Assembly (NCBI GenBank): GCA_022561735.1 | Contig: JADFQR010000103.1 | Span: 1-5,380, forward strand | Origin: Chloroflexota bacterium | GTDB taxonomy: Bacteria > Chloroflexota > Dehalococcoidia > UBA1151 | Direction: 5' to 3' | DNA: 5,380 bases | Part shown: piece by piece, positions 1-5,380 of the stretch | Layout: the number at the start of each line of letters is the position of its first letter | How positions within the stretch are numbered: position 1 is the first letter of the stretch | Translations under genes and position numbers: made by a program | Notes under the pieces: generated by a model | Seen by the model: the letters and a program-made list of their open reading frames with translations, nothing else | Databases searched by the model: none | What the model was told of the DNA's origin: nothing

Positions 1-337
1 CGACGTGCTCTACACCGTAAAGGCGCTCGGCATGGTGGTATCCACCGACGTCGAGTTTGGATCCGGGCCGGCCGTGGTCAACGGCTTCTCGGGCCGATGG
101 CAATCGGTGTTTGGCGGCGCTAACAGCGAGTTCGCCGTTGATGGAGAGGACCCGGGAGGCTACGCCGGGGTGCACGCCCGCACCGCCATCGGCGGCTTCA
201 CCGGCCGGTTCTCACTTGAGGCAGAGATAATCGTCGCCATCCCGCCTGCTTTCGCACAGGCGATCATCCGCAACCGGGGATGGATATTCCCGCTGCCTCC
301 GGTGATGCTCGACAAAGTCCGGGCGGCGCGCAGCTGA
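1..337 (+). CDS. C-terminal end of an unidentified protein (5' truncated by window edge)
   Basis: An open frame enters from the left edge (first full codon at position 2, GAC) and ends at TGA 335-337, giving about 111 residues. The first possible start in the window (GTG at 5) has no ribosome binding site, so the real start is almost certainly upstream. The visible part is rich in Gly, Ala and Val, with alternating hydrophobic stretches (VKALGMVVSTDVEFG, TGRFSLEAEIIVAIPP) that suggest beta strands, and a final IFPLPPVMLDKV segment. There is no transmembrane segment and no catalytic motif I recognise, so I assign no family. It lies 64 nt upstream of the mannonate dehydratase-like gene on the same strand and is probably its operon partner, which would suggest, without proving, a metabolic enzyme. 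That it is coding is supported by GC-rich third positions and by the spacing to the next ribosome binding site. Confidence 0.68.
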   Translation, partial: DVLYTVKALGMVVSTDVEFGSGPAVVNGFSGRWQSVFGGANSEFAVDGEDPGGYAGVHARTAIGGFTGRFSLEAEIIVAIPPAFAQAIIRNRGWIFPLPPVMLDKVRAARS

Positions 338-391
338 TGCCGGGTCAGCCTGATGCGGCCTCCGGCTCTCACTTTCAAGGGTTTTAACGGC

Positions 392-396
392 AGGAG
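392..396 (+). promoter_or_regulatory. Shine-Dalgarno for the mannonate dehydratase-like gene
   Basis: AGGAG lies 5 nt before the ATG at 402. This is good spacing and fixes the start of the frameshifted gene: the encoded N terminus (MHVGTQVG) begins directly with a first beta strand typical of a TIM barrel. Confidence 0.75.
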
Positions 397-401
397 AACG
401 A

Positions 402-1377
402 ATGCACGTAGGCACACAGGTCGGCGCACGTGACGACACGGACTTTGAGGTATGGGCGCAGCTCGGCCTTAAGAACATCTGCGCAGACCCGCCCGGCAAT
501 CCCCATGACTGGACGGTCCAGACGCTCAAGGACCACCGGGAGAGGGTCGAGTCTTTCGGCATCTCGCTGGACATGGTTCAGTTGCCGCTCAGTTCCCGGC
601 CGGTCGAGGAGAACCAGAGCGCCGCCGTGATGCTGGCGCAGGACCCGGACCGGGACCGGCAGATTGAGTCAATCTGCAACCTGATCCGGAACGTGTCGGA
701 GGCAGGGATCCCCGCGGTCAAGTACAACATGAACCTGATCGGCATTCCGCGCACGGAGCGGAGGCCGCGGCGGTTCCCGCAACTCCACCTGGCGCTACGC
801 GGAGGCCGACCCGGACCAGGCTCCGACCATCGCCGGTAAGGTCTCCGGGGACGAGTTCTGGGAGAGGATCGACTACTTCCTTGAGCGCGTGGTACCAGTC
901 GCTGCGGAGAACAGGGTCAGGCTGGCCTGCCATCCGCACGACCCGCGCACGCCGGACGGCTACATGGGCGTGGACCGCGTGCTGGGGACCGTTGAGGGCC
1001 TCAAGAGGTTCGTCTCGATGCATGAGAACGACTACCACGGCCTGAACTTCTGCCAGGGCACGGTGTCCGAGATGCTCGACAGCCCGGGCGAAGAGATCTA
1101 CGACGTGATCCGGTACTTCGGGTCGCGGGACAAGATCTTCAACGTCCACTTCCGAAACATCCGCGGACGGGTCGGCGACTTTGTCGAGGTGTTCCCGGAC
1201 GAGGGGGACGTGGACATGCTCCAGGCCATCCGGGCCTACAAAGAGGTCGGCTACAAATACATGCTCATGCCCGATCACGTGCCGGACATCTCCGGCCCAA
1301 ACGCAAGCGGGGTGGCGTTCGCCTTCTGCTACGGCTACATCACCGCGCTGCTGCAGGCGGTAGGGGAAGAAGCGTAA
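402..1377 (+). pseudogene. Mannonate dehydratase-like TIM-barrel protein (UxuA family), frameshifted
   Basis: Two frames together encode one protein of about 325 residues. The 5' part (ATG 402 to about 761, nominal stop near 839) reads MHVGTQVG and ends its sensible homology at [13 protein letters not shown], matching the UxuA segment YN...RT. The 3' part continues in the +1 frame from about 763 ([16 protein letters not shown]) to TAA 1375-1377; its first in-frame start, GTG 889, is internal. Family hallmarks in the 3' part are ACHPHDPR (925-948), NFCQGT with a metal-site Cys at 1051, NVHFRN with His at 1147, GDVDM (around 1205-1219), and PDH at 1270-1278, the Asp-His pair being catalytic in mannonate dehydratases. 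UxuA dehydrates D-mannonate to 2-keto-3-deoxy-gluconate in the cytoplasm using Mn2+; E. coli UxuA is near 394 residues, so this is a shorter relative and its substrate may differ. The total of 976 nt is one base over a codon multiple, so two or five bases are missing or one is extra. A sequencing or assembly error is possible because all downstream motifs are intact. A xylose-isomerase-like TIM barrel is the alternative family. Confidence 0.8.
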
Positions 1378-1378
1378 C

Positions 1379-1407
1379 CCCGGCCTGAAACAAAGCAGGC
1401 GACCGGG
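1379..1407 (+). repeat. Stem-loop just after the dehydratase-like gene
   Basis: CCCGG (1379-1383) pairs with CCGGG (1403-1407), and inside it CCTG (1384-1387) pairs with CAGG (1396-1399) around an A-rich loop, leaving a short bulge. It starts one base after the stop codon. No T tract follows, so it is not a standard intrinsic terminator; it could be a 3'-end stabilising or attenuating structure within the operon, or chance in GC-rich DNA. Confidence 0.35.
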
Positions 1408-1438
1408 AGACGGCGGCAAGAACGGCCCGAGACACCAC

Positions 1439-1443
1439 AGGAG
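1439..1443 (+). promoter_or_regulatory. Shine-Dalgarno for the ThDP enzyme gene
   Basis: AGGAG sits 9 nt before ATG 1453, within a purine-rich AGGAGAGA run. It supports ATG 1453 as the start, giving an N terminus (MRTIDAIALILKKEGIEFLSAFP) that begins exactly where ThDP enzymes of this class normally begin. Confidence 0.65.
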
Positions 1444-1452
1444 AGACCCAGA

Positions 1453-3102
1453 ATGCGCACAATCGACGCCATCGCCCTCATCCTGAAAAAAGAGGGCATC
1501 GAGTTCCTCAGCGCCTTCCCGACCACCCCCGTCATCGAAGCGATCGCGGAATCGGGTATTCGCCCCATCATCTGCCGGCAGGAACGCGTCGGTGTGCACA
1601 TCGCGGACGGGTTCGCGCGCGTCACCAACGGCCGCAAGGCGTCCGTGTTCGCTATGCAGTACGGCCCGGGCGCTGAGAACGCTTATCCCGGCGTGGCCAC
1701 GGCGTTCTCCGATTCCGTGCCCATGCTTTTCCTGCCCCTGGGCCATCCGTCATCGCGAGAGAGCGTGCTGCCGATGTACAGCTCCCTGAAGAGCTACGAC
1801 TCGGTGACAAAGCACATAGAACGCATAAACACGCCGGACCGCGCGGGCGCGTCGTTGCGGCGGGCGTTTGCTGCGATGCGCATGGGCCGCCCGGGTCCGG
1901 TGATGCTGGAGGTCCCGTCAGACGTCGCTGTGGAAGAAGTCGACCCCTCGATCGTCGACAGCTACGTACCGGTCAAAGCGGCCATATCGGCGGCGGACGA
2001 AGACGACGTAATGGCGGCGGCAAAGGCGTTGCTCGACGCCGGCCGTCCCCTTGTGATCGCCGGGCAGGGCGTCCTGTACGCCGAGGCGAGCGGAGAGCTC
2101 ACCGAGCTTGCGGAGCTGTTACAGGTCGCGGTGGGCACGACAATGGCCGGGAAAAGCGCCTTCCCGGAGACGCATCCACTATCCGTCGGATCGGTGTCCG
2201 AGGTGATGAACGGCGCTGCGCTGGAATACTGGCGTGAGTGCGATGTGCTGTTCGGCATCGGAACCAGTTTCACGATCCAGGGCATGGTCACCCCGATCCC
2301 GGCGGGCAAGACCATCATCCACGCCACGAACAACCCGGAGGACCTGCACAAGGACTACCCGTCCGGGCACCCGTTGCTGGGAGACGCCCGGCTGGTGCTG
2401 CGACAGATGATCGACGCCTGCCGGGAGTTGCTGTCCACCCGCCAGCGCGAAACGCCCGATACCGCCGGGCGCATCTCCGCCCTCAGGTCTGCGTGGTACG
2501 GCGAATGGGAGTCAAAGCTCACATCGGACGAGTCTCCGATCACGCCATACAGGGTTATCGGCGAGTTCATGAAACAGGTCGAGCCGTCCGAGGCGATCGT
2601 CACGCACGATTCTGGCAGTCCGCGTATGCAAATCATGCCGTTCTACCGGTCTGACGGGCCGCGCAGCTACATCGGTTGGGGCAAGTCCCACGGCCTCGGC
2701 ACCGGGCTCGGACTGATCATGGGGGCCAAGCTGGCACGCCCGGAGAAGTTCTGCGTGAACTTCATGGGCGACGCAGCGTTCGGGATGACCGGGTTGGACT
2801 TTGAGACGGCGGTTCGCTCAAACATCCCCATCTGCACCATCGTCCTCAATAACGATGACATGGCGGTAGAAGTGCCGCACATGGAGCGATCCCATGACCT
2901 GTTCGGCTCCCGCGGCCTGTACGGCCGTTACGCTGATATGGCGCGCGCGATGGGCGGTTGGAGTGAACGGGTGGAAGACCCGGGTGACGTCAGCGCGGCC
3001 ATCCTGAGGGCGCGCAGGGTGACGGAAGATGGCAAACCCGCGCTGTTGGAGTTTGTGACCAGCAGTGAGATGGCGAAATCAAACCTCCGCGCCTTCGCCT
3101 GA
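1453..3102 (+). CDS. ThDP-dependent enzyme of the acetolactate synthase/decarboxylase (IlvB-like) family
   Basis: A complete protein of 549 residues, the usual length for this superfamily. The N-terminal pyrimidine-binding domain (about 1-165) carries the cofactor-activating glutamate in CRQERVGVHIADGFAR (Glu44) and the loop QYGPGAENAYPGVATAFSDSVP (69-90), equivalent to GPGATN...DS(I/V)P in IlvB. The central domain (about 180-325) contains GRPLVIAGQGV. The C-terminal pyrophosphate-binding domain (about 365-549) has HGLGTGLGLIMGAKLA (413-428) and the Mg-ThDP motif beginning GDAAFG at 439 and ending NN at 466-467; the third Gly of the usual GDG is Ala, but the metal-binding Asp440 is kept. The family catalyses decarboxylation or carboligation of 2-keto acids, or related C-C cleavage, in the cytoplasm. 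Residues seen here do not separate acetolactate synthase from sulfopyruvate, benzoylformate or oxalyl-CoA decarboxylase-like roles, and no regulatory small-subunit gene is adjacent, which argues against classical biosynthetic IlvB. It follows the dehydratase-like gene by 75 nt, suggesting an operon for acid catabolism. The family call is firm; the substrate is unknown. Confidence 0.93.
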   Translation: MRTIDAIALILKKEGIEFLSAFPTTPVIEAIAESGIRPIICRQERVGVHIADGFARVTNGRKASVFAMQYGPGAENAYPGVATAFSDSVPMLFLPLGHPSSRESVLPMYSSLKSYDSVTKHIERINTPDRAGASLRRAFAAMRMGRPGPVMLEVPSDVAVEEVDPSIVDSYVPVKAAISAADEDDVMAAAKALLDAGRPLVIAGQGVLYAEASGELTELAELLQVAVGTTMAGKSAFPETHPLSVGSVSEVMNGAALEYWRECDVLFGIGTSFTIQGMVTPIPAGKTIIHATNNPEDLHKDYPSGHPLLGDARLVLRQMIDACRELLSTRQRETPDTAGRISALRSAWYGEWESKLTSDESPITPYRVIGEFMKQVEPSEAIVTHDSGSPRMQIMPFYRSDGPRSYIGWGKSHGLGTGLGLIMGAKLARPEKFCVNFMGDAAFGMTGLDFETAVRSNIPICTIVLNNDDMAVEVPHMERSHDLFGSRGLYGRYADMARAMGGWSERVEDPGDVSAAILRARRVTEDGKPALLEFVTSSEMAKSNLRAFA

Positions 3103-3186
3103 TCGCCAATATCCCCGGGCTGTCCCATATTAATTGCCGCTCCCAATTGGAGGCGATTTCTCCCGAATCAGCACGGGACGACGACT

Positions 3187-3209
3187 GAATCATCACTTTC
3201 AGATGATTC
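3187..3209 (+). repeat. Perfect 8-bp inverted repeat in the intergenic gap
   Basis: GAATCATC (3187-3194) and GATGATTC (3202-3209) are exact reverse complements separated by 7 nt. It lies in the 252-nt gap between the ThDP gene and the membrane-protein gene, 145 nt before the latter's start. No T run follows. It could be an operator for a dimeric regulator or an RNA hairpin; the sequence alone does not decide. A second small inverted repeat, TGTTTC/GAAACA with a 3-nt loop, follows at 3219-3233. I saw no convincing -35/-10 pair in the gap. Confidence 0.45.
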
Positions 3210-3340
3210 CCGCAGCGCTGTTTCGCAGAAACACTCGATTCCAGCACGGTAACCTCTTGCGTGTCCCAATGGGCCTGATGAATCCAACGGTCCGTTCGGC
3301 TGGACGGGGAAACAGCAATCCATCGCCACGCCTTCGAAGA

Positions 3341-3344
3341 AGGA
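3341..3344 (+). promoter_or_regulatory. Ribosome binding site for the DUF3068-like gene
   Basis: AGGA, within the purine-rich GAAGAAGGAAG, ends 10 nt before ATG 3355. The spacing is slightly long but acceptable. It supports ATG 3355, which leaves a short polar N terminus (MSSQISRSAS) directly before the first membrane helix. Confidence 0.5.
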
Positions 3345-3354
3345 AGCGCACGCC

Positions 3355-4590
3355 ATGAGCAGTCAGATATCTCGATCCGCATCAGTGACCGGAATCATTG
3401 GAGTAGTTCTCCTCGTATTCGGGATCATCTGGGGCACCGTCATATTTGACCGTTTTGAAAAGGTTCCCGATGACCTCAATCGGGTCGTTGATCTCGAGGG
3501 CACTTACACCCTCGTCGACACTCCGTTCGTAGGCCGGTTGCAGGCCAATGCCACGCTCATGGCGCTTGCGGCGTCCGGCAGCGCAGGGGATTTGCTGAGC
3601 GACCCCGCGATTGCCGGGCTGCTCGCTAACCCGGGGGCGATTGCGGTCCTTACCGACCCGGCCGTCCTCGCCGCCATAGCCGATCCGACGTTGTTGCCAG
3701 CGCTTATGGCTGCCAATCCCGCGGTCGGAGCGCTTCTCAGCGACCCGGCGATCCAGAGCGTTCTGGCGAACCCGGTCGTTGGCGGACTCCTCGCAGATCC
3801 GGACGCACTGGGCCTTATCGTTGACCCCCGGACACAGCAGATCCTGGCTAACCCGGCCAACCTGCCGACGGTCGACATCCCGGTGCGCATACACCGCGTG
3901 CGGACGGCAACCAGAACCGATGGCGACATCCTCTATCTGAACGAGACTCTCACGACCACCAACCTGATCGATAACTCAGACATGGGTTTGCTGGACCCGC
4001 GGTTCGGCCCCGCCGAGACCACCCTGGTTGTGGACCGCGTGGACAAGAACTACCTGACAGACCTCATGGATGAGGGTAAGAAGCGTTCCGGCCAGTGGGG
4101 CCTTCCCTTCAACACCGACAAGGACGCCATATACCCGTCGTGGATATCGTTCGCCGGACAGCCGTTGGACGCGGTTTACGATCGTACCGACTCAACGAAC
4201 GGACTTGAGACCTACGTCTACATCGTCAATGCCAGCAGTGTTCCGCTCGGCGTGGACGACCCGGCGGGCACCGGGTTCCCGCTTGTATTCGACACCGTCA
4301 CCGTCGTATGGGTCGAGCCGACTACAGGCGCAGGGGTGGACGCGACCGTCCTGGACACGATCTCGGCGCTTGCGCCCGACGGCAGCAAATACGTTCGTAT
4401 CGCCAACAACCTGAAATACACGGACGCAACGGTCGCAACGCTCGTTGACGAGGCGGAAGACAACAAGAACAATCTGGTCAGGTTTGGGACATGGCTTCCG
4501 ATAGGAAGCGGCGTCCTGGGCATCGGGTTGCTGGTTGTAGCGGGCGTCATGTATTTCAGGACCCGGGCACGGCAAACGCCCGCGAACTGA
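3355..4590 (+). CDS. DUF3068/PorA-like membrane protein with an internal nonapeptide repeat array
   Basis: A complete 411-residue protein. Residues about 11-31 form an N-terminal hydrophobic helix (signal anchor), residues about 382-401 a second helix, and the tail RTRARQTPAN is basic, so the likely topology is both ends cytoplasmic with residues about 32-378 outside. The layout (N-terminal helix, large ectodomain, C-terminal helix) and segments such as LNETLTTTNLIDN (195-207), TLVVDRVD (223-230), the aromatic YPSWISFAGQPLDAVYDRTDS (260-280) and NGLETYVYIVNAS (282-294) resemble DUF3068, also annotated as PorA-family porin and known from actinobacteria and Chloroflexota. The porin name is borrowed from annotation; nothing here shows channel activity. 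Unusually, residues about 80-167 are a tandem array of [L/I/V]-x-[A/S/T]-[D/N]-P units, inserted between the first ectodomain strand and the rest. The gene has its own 252-nt upstream region, so it is probably transcribed separately from the enzyme genes, and it converges with the pdxA-like gene 75 nt downstream. Family assignment is moderate to good; function is unknown. Confidence 0.83.
   Translation: MSSQISRSASVTGIIGVVLLVFGIIWGTVIFDRFEKVPDDLNRVVDLEGTYTLVDTPFVGRLQANATLMALAASGSAGDLLSDPAIAGLLANPGAIAVLTDPAVLAAIADPTLLPALMAANPAVGALLSDPAIQSVLANPVVGGLLADPDALGLIVDPRTQQILANPANLPTVDIPVRIHRVRTATRTDGDILYLNETLTTTNLIDNSDMGLLDPRFGPAETTLVVDRVDKNYLTDLMDEGKKRSGQWGLPFNTDKDAIYPSWISFAGQPLDAVYDRTDSTNGLETYVYIVNASSVPLGVDDPAGTGFPLVFDTVTVVWVEPTTGAGVDATVLDTISALAPDGSKYVRIANNLKYTDATVATLVDEAEDNKNNLVRFGTWLPIGSGVLGIGLLVVAGVMYFRTRARQTPAN
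3592..3855 (+). repeat. Tandem 27-bp (nine-residue) coding repeats, about ten units
   Basis: In the DUF3068-like protein, prolines recur at residues 84, 93, 102, 111, 122, 131, 140, 149, 158 and 167: every nine residues with a single 11-residue step. Each is preceded by Asp or Asn and usually by two hydrophobic residues plus a small one (LLSDP, LLANP, VLTDP, AIADP, VLANP, LLADP, LIVDP, ILANP). The DNA copies are degenerate, so conservation is at the protein level. D/N-P is a common helix N-cap, so short stacked helices are likely; the pattern recalls the DP/NP-rich STI1 helical repeats, though homology is not shown. Confidence 0.85.
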
Positions 4591-4655
4591 CCGCTACCGC
4601 TATCGGCCAGGCGCCGTAAAACAGTGGCCCGGCCTCGGGGGAACCCTGGTCTGCA

Positions 4656-4699
4656 GGCGACCGGCTCAGGCTGCGCCTTGCGCCCGGTCCCCGGTCGCC
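4656..4699. repeat. Perfect 9-bp inverted repeat at the junction of convergent genes
   Basis: GGCGACCGG (4656-4664) and CCGGTCGCC (4691-4699) are exact reverse complements with a 26-nt loop, which itself holds AGGC/GCCT (4668-4671 and 4675-4678). A competing pairing uses the nearer CCGGT at 4684-4688. The structure covers the stop codon and last codons of the minus-strand pdxA-like gene and lies 65 nt past the end of the plus-strand gene. No T tract flanks either side, so it is at best a factor-assisted or bidirectional 3'-end structure; chance in GC-rich DNA is possible. The rest of the 4591-4665 gap shows nothing else clear. Confidence 0.4.
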
Positions 4700-5380
4700 A
4701 TCCTGTAGGCGTAGTCGAGCGCGGAGATCATGTTGACCTCGCTCGCAATTCCCTGCCCCGCGATATCGAAGCCCGTGCCGTGGTCCACGGACGTCCTGAT
4801 GATGGGCAATCCCACCGTTATATTGACGCCCTCGTCGAACGCGATGAGCTTGATCGGGATGTGGCCCTGGTCGTGGTACAGCGCAACCACGATGTCGTAG
4901 CGGCCGGCGTGCGCCTGCCGGAACACCGTGTCCGGCGAAATCGGCCCCGTGGCGTCAATCCCCTCTGCGCGCGCTGACTCAACCGCCGGCGCAACCTCTT
5001 CAGCCTCCTCCACCCCGAACTGTCCGCCATCTCCGGCATGCGGGTTCAGCCCAGCGACTGCGACGCGGGGACGCTCGAAACCCATCTGCTTCAGGTGTTC
5101 ATGCCCGGCCCGTATCGTGTCCAGGATGCGGTCTGACTTGACGCGCTTCACCGCCTCCTCAAGCGATACATGCGTGCTGACATGGATCACCCTGAGGGCT
5201 TCAGACCCGAGCACCATGAAGTACTTCCTGGCGCCCGTAAGACTGCCCAGCAAACCTGTGTGGCCGTCGTACATGTGCCCGGCGAGACGCATCGCTTCCT
5301 TGTTGAGGGGCGCTTTCACGATGGCGTCCACGCGCCCGTCCATCGCCAGATGCGCGGCCTTGACGACGTACTCGTACGCC
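4666..5380 (-). CDS. pdxA: PdxA-family 4-phospho-hydroxyacid dehydrogenase, PdxA2-like (N terminus outside window)
   Basis: The frame runs from the right edge to a TGA at 4668-4666. An internal ATG at 5343 is not the start: coding continues upstream as AYEYVVKAAHLAMDGRVDAI, a conserved PdxA segment, so about 237 C-terminal residues of a protein usually near 330 are visible. Motifs in order are DAIVKAPLNKEA, GHTG (GHTE in E. coli PdxA), STH, GLNPHAGDGG, ALYHDQGHIPIKL, VNITVGLPIIRTSVDHGT and FDIAG. The three metal-ligand histidines of E. coli PdxA (166, 211, 266) are matched by His codons at 5172-5170, 5040-5038 and 4875-4873. PdxA oxidises 4-phosphohydroxy-L-threonine with NAD in pyridoxal phosphate synthesis. 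The YHDQGH variant (YHDQGL in E. coli) is typical of the PdxA2 branch, which includes dehydrogenases of 4-phospho-D-threonate and 4-phospho-D-erythronate, so a catabolic role beside the sugar-acid-type genes is plausible. It converges on the DUF3068-like gene. The family is certain; the choice between PdxA and PdxA2 is not. Confidence 0.93.
   Translation of the reverse strand, partial: AYEYVVKAAHLAMDGRVDAIVKAPLNKEAMRLAGHMYDGHTGLLGSLTGARKYFMVLGSEALRVIHVSTHVSLEEAVKRVKSDRILDTIRAGHEHLKQMGFERPRVAVAGLNPHAGDGGQFGVEEAEEVAPAVESARAEGIDATGPISPDTVFRQAHAGRYDIVVALYHDQGHIPIKLIAFDEGVNITVGLPIIRTSVDHGTGFDIAGQGIASEVNMISALDYAYRMATGDRAQGAA

Noticed and set aside
718..1746. 342-codon open frame on the minus strand
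   Set aside because: It lies opposite the dehydratase-like and ThDP genes, whose conserved motifs prove the plus strand is coding. Its composition (rich in His, Asp, Val, Arg) is typical of an antisense shadow in GC-rich DNA.
3257..3283. Possible promoter, TTGCGT with a weak -10 near ATGAAT
   Set aside because: The spacer is only 15 nt and the -10 match is poor; it is no better than chance.
3134..3358. 74-codon plus-strand open frame in the intergenic gap
   Set aside because: Its start has no well-placed ribosome binding site, its product is Arg/Pro/Asn-rich without domain features, and it spans the inverted repeats and the next gene's binding site. Probably chance.
3592..3855. Regular repeats that could suggest a CRISPR or minisatellite
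   Set aside because: The period is 27 bp without spacers, the DNA copies are degenerate, and the pattern is an in-frame protein repeat.
3382..3929. Two minus-strand open frames of 170 and 141 codons opposite the membrane-protein gene
   Set aside because: They are antisense shadows of the repeat region; the plus-strand frame has membrane helices, a ribosome binding site and family-like motifs.
4604..4620. Short hairpin CGGC/GCCG followed by TAAAAC after the membrane-protein gene
   Set aside because: A 4-bp stem with no T run is too weak to call an intrinsic terminator.
4624..4977. 117-codon plus-strand open frame over the pdxA-like gene
   Set aside because: The minus-strand frame carries clear PdxA motifs, so this is its shadow.

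Overview
The window is a GC-rich, densely coding bacterial segment. It holds three intact or edge-truncated genes of recognisable family, one broken gene of recognisable family, and one unidentified 3' gene end. The strong G/C bias at third codon positions explains the many long shadow ORFs on the opposite strand. The combination of a short mannonate-dehydratase-like TIM barrel, a stand-alone IlvB-like ThDP enzyme, a DUF3068/PorA-type membrane protein and a PdxA2-like dehydrogenase suggests a Chloroflexota genome, perhaps of the SAR202/Dehalococcoidia type. This is inferred from family content only; no rRNA or other phylogenetic marker is present.

Layout: positions 1-337 (+) are the C-terminal end of an unidentified protein. 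Positions 402-1377 (+) are a mannonate dehydratase-like gene split by a frameshift near 757-765. Positions 1453-3102 (+) encode a complete 549-residue ThDP-dependent enzyme. These three are co-directional, separated by 64 and 75 nt, and the second and third have clear Shine-Dalgarno sequences, so they probably form one transcription unit. A 252-nt, less GC-rich gap (3103-3354) with small inverted repeats separates them from a 411-residue, two-helix membrane protein of the DUF3068 type (3355-4590, +). Inside its extracytoplasmic part is a tandem array of about ten nine-residue [D/N]-P repeats. On the minus strand, converging on it, is the C-terminal two thirds or more of a PdxA-family dehydrogenase (4666-5380) that runs off the right edge.

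How the genes may work together: a mannonate dehydratase-like enzyme, a 2-keto-acid-type ThDP enzyme and a PdxA2-like 4-phospho-hydroxyacid dehydrogenase together suggest catabolism of sugar acids or related hydroxy acids. The pdxA-like gene is on the opposite strand and cannot share the operon, and no substrate can be assigned from sequence. The membrane protein looks functionally separate. I found no CRISPR array, tRNA, rRNA, insertion sequence or phage gene. The most unusual items are the nonapeptide array in the DUF3068-like protein and the frameshift in an otherwise well-conserved enzyme.
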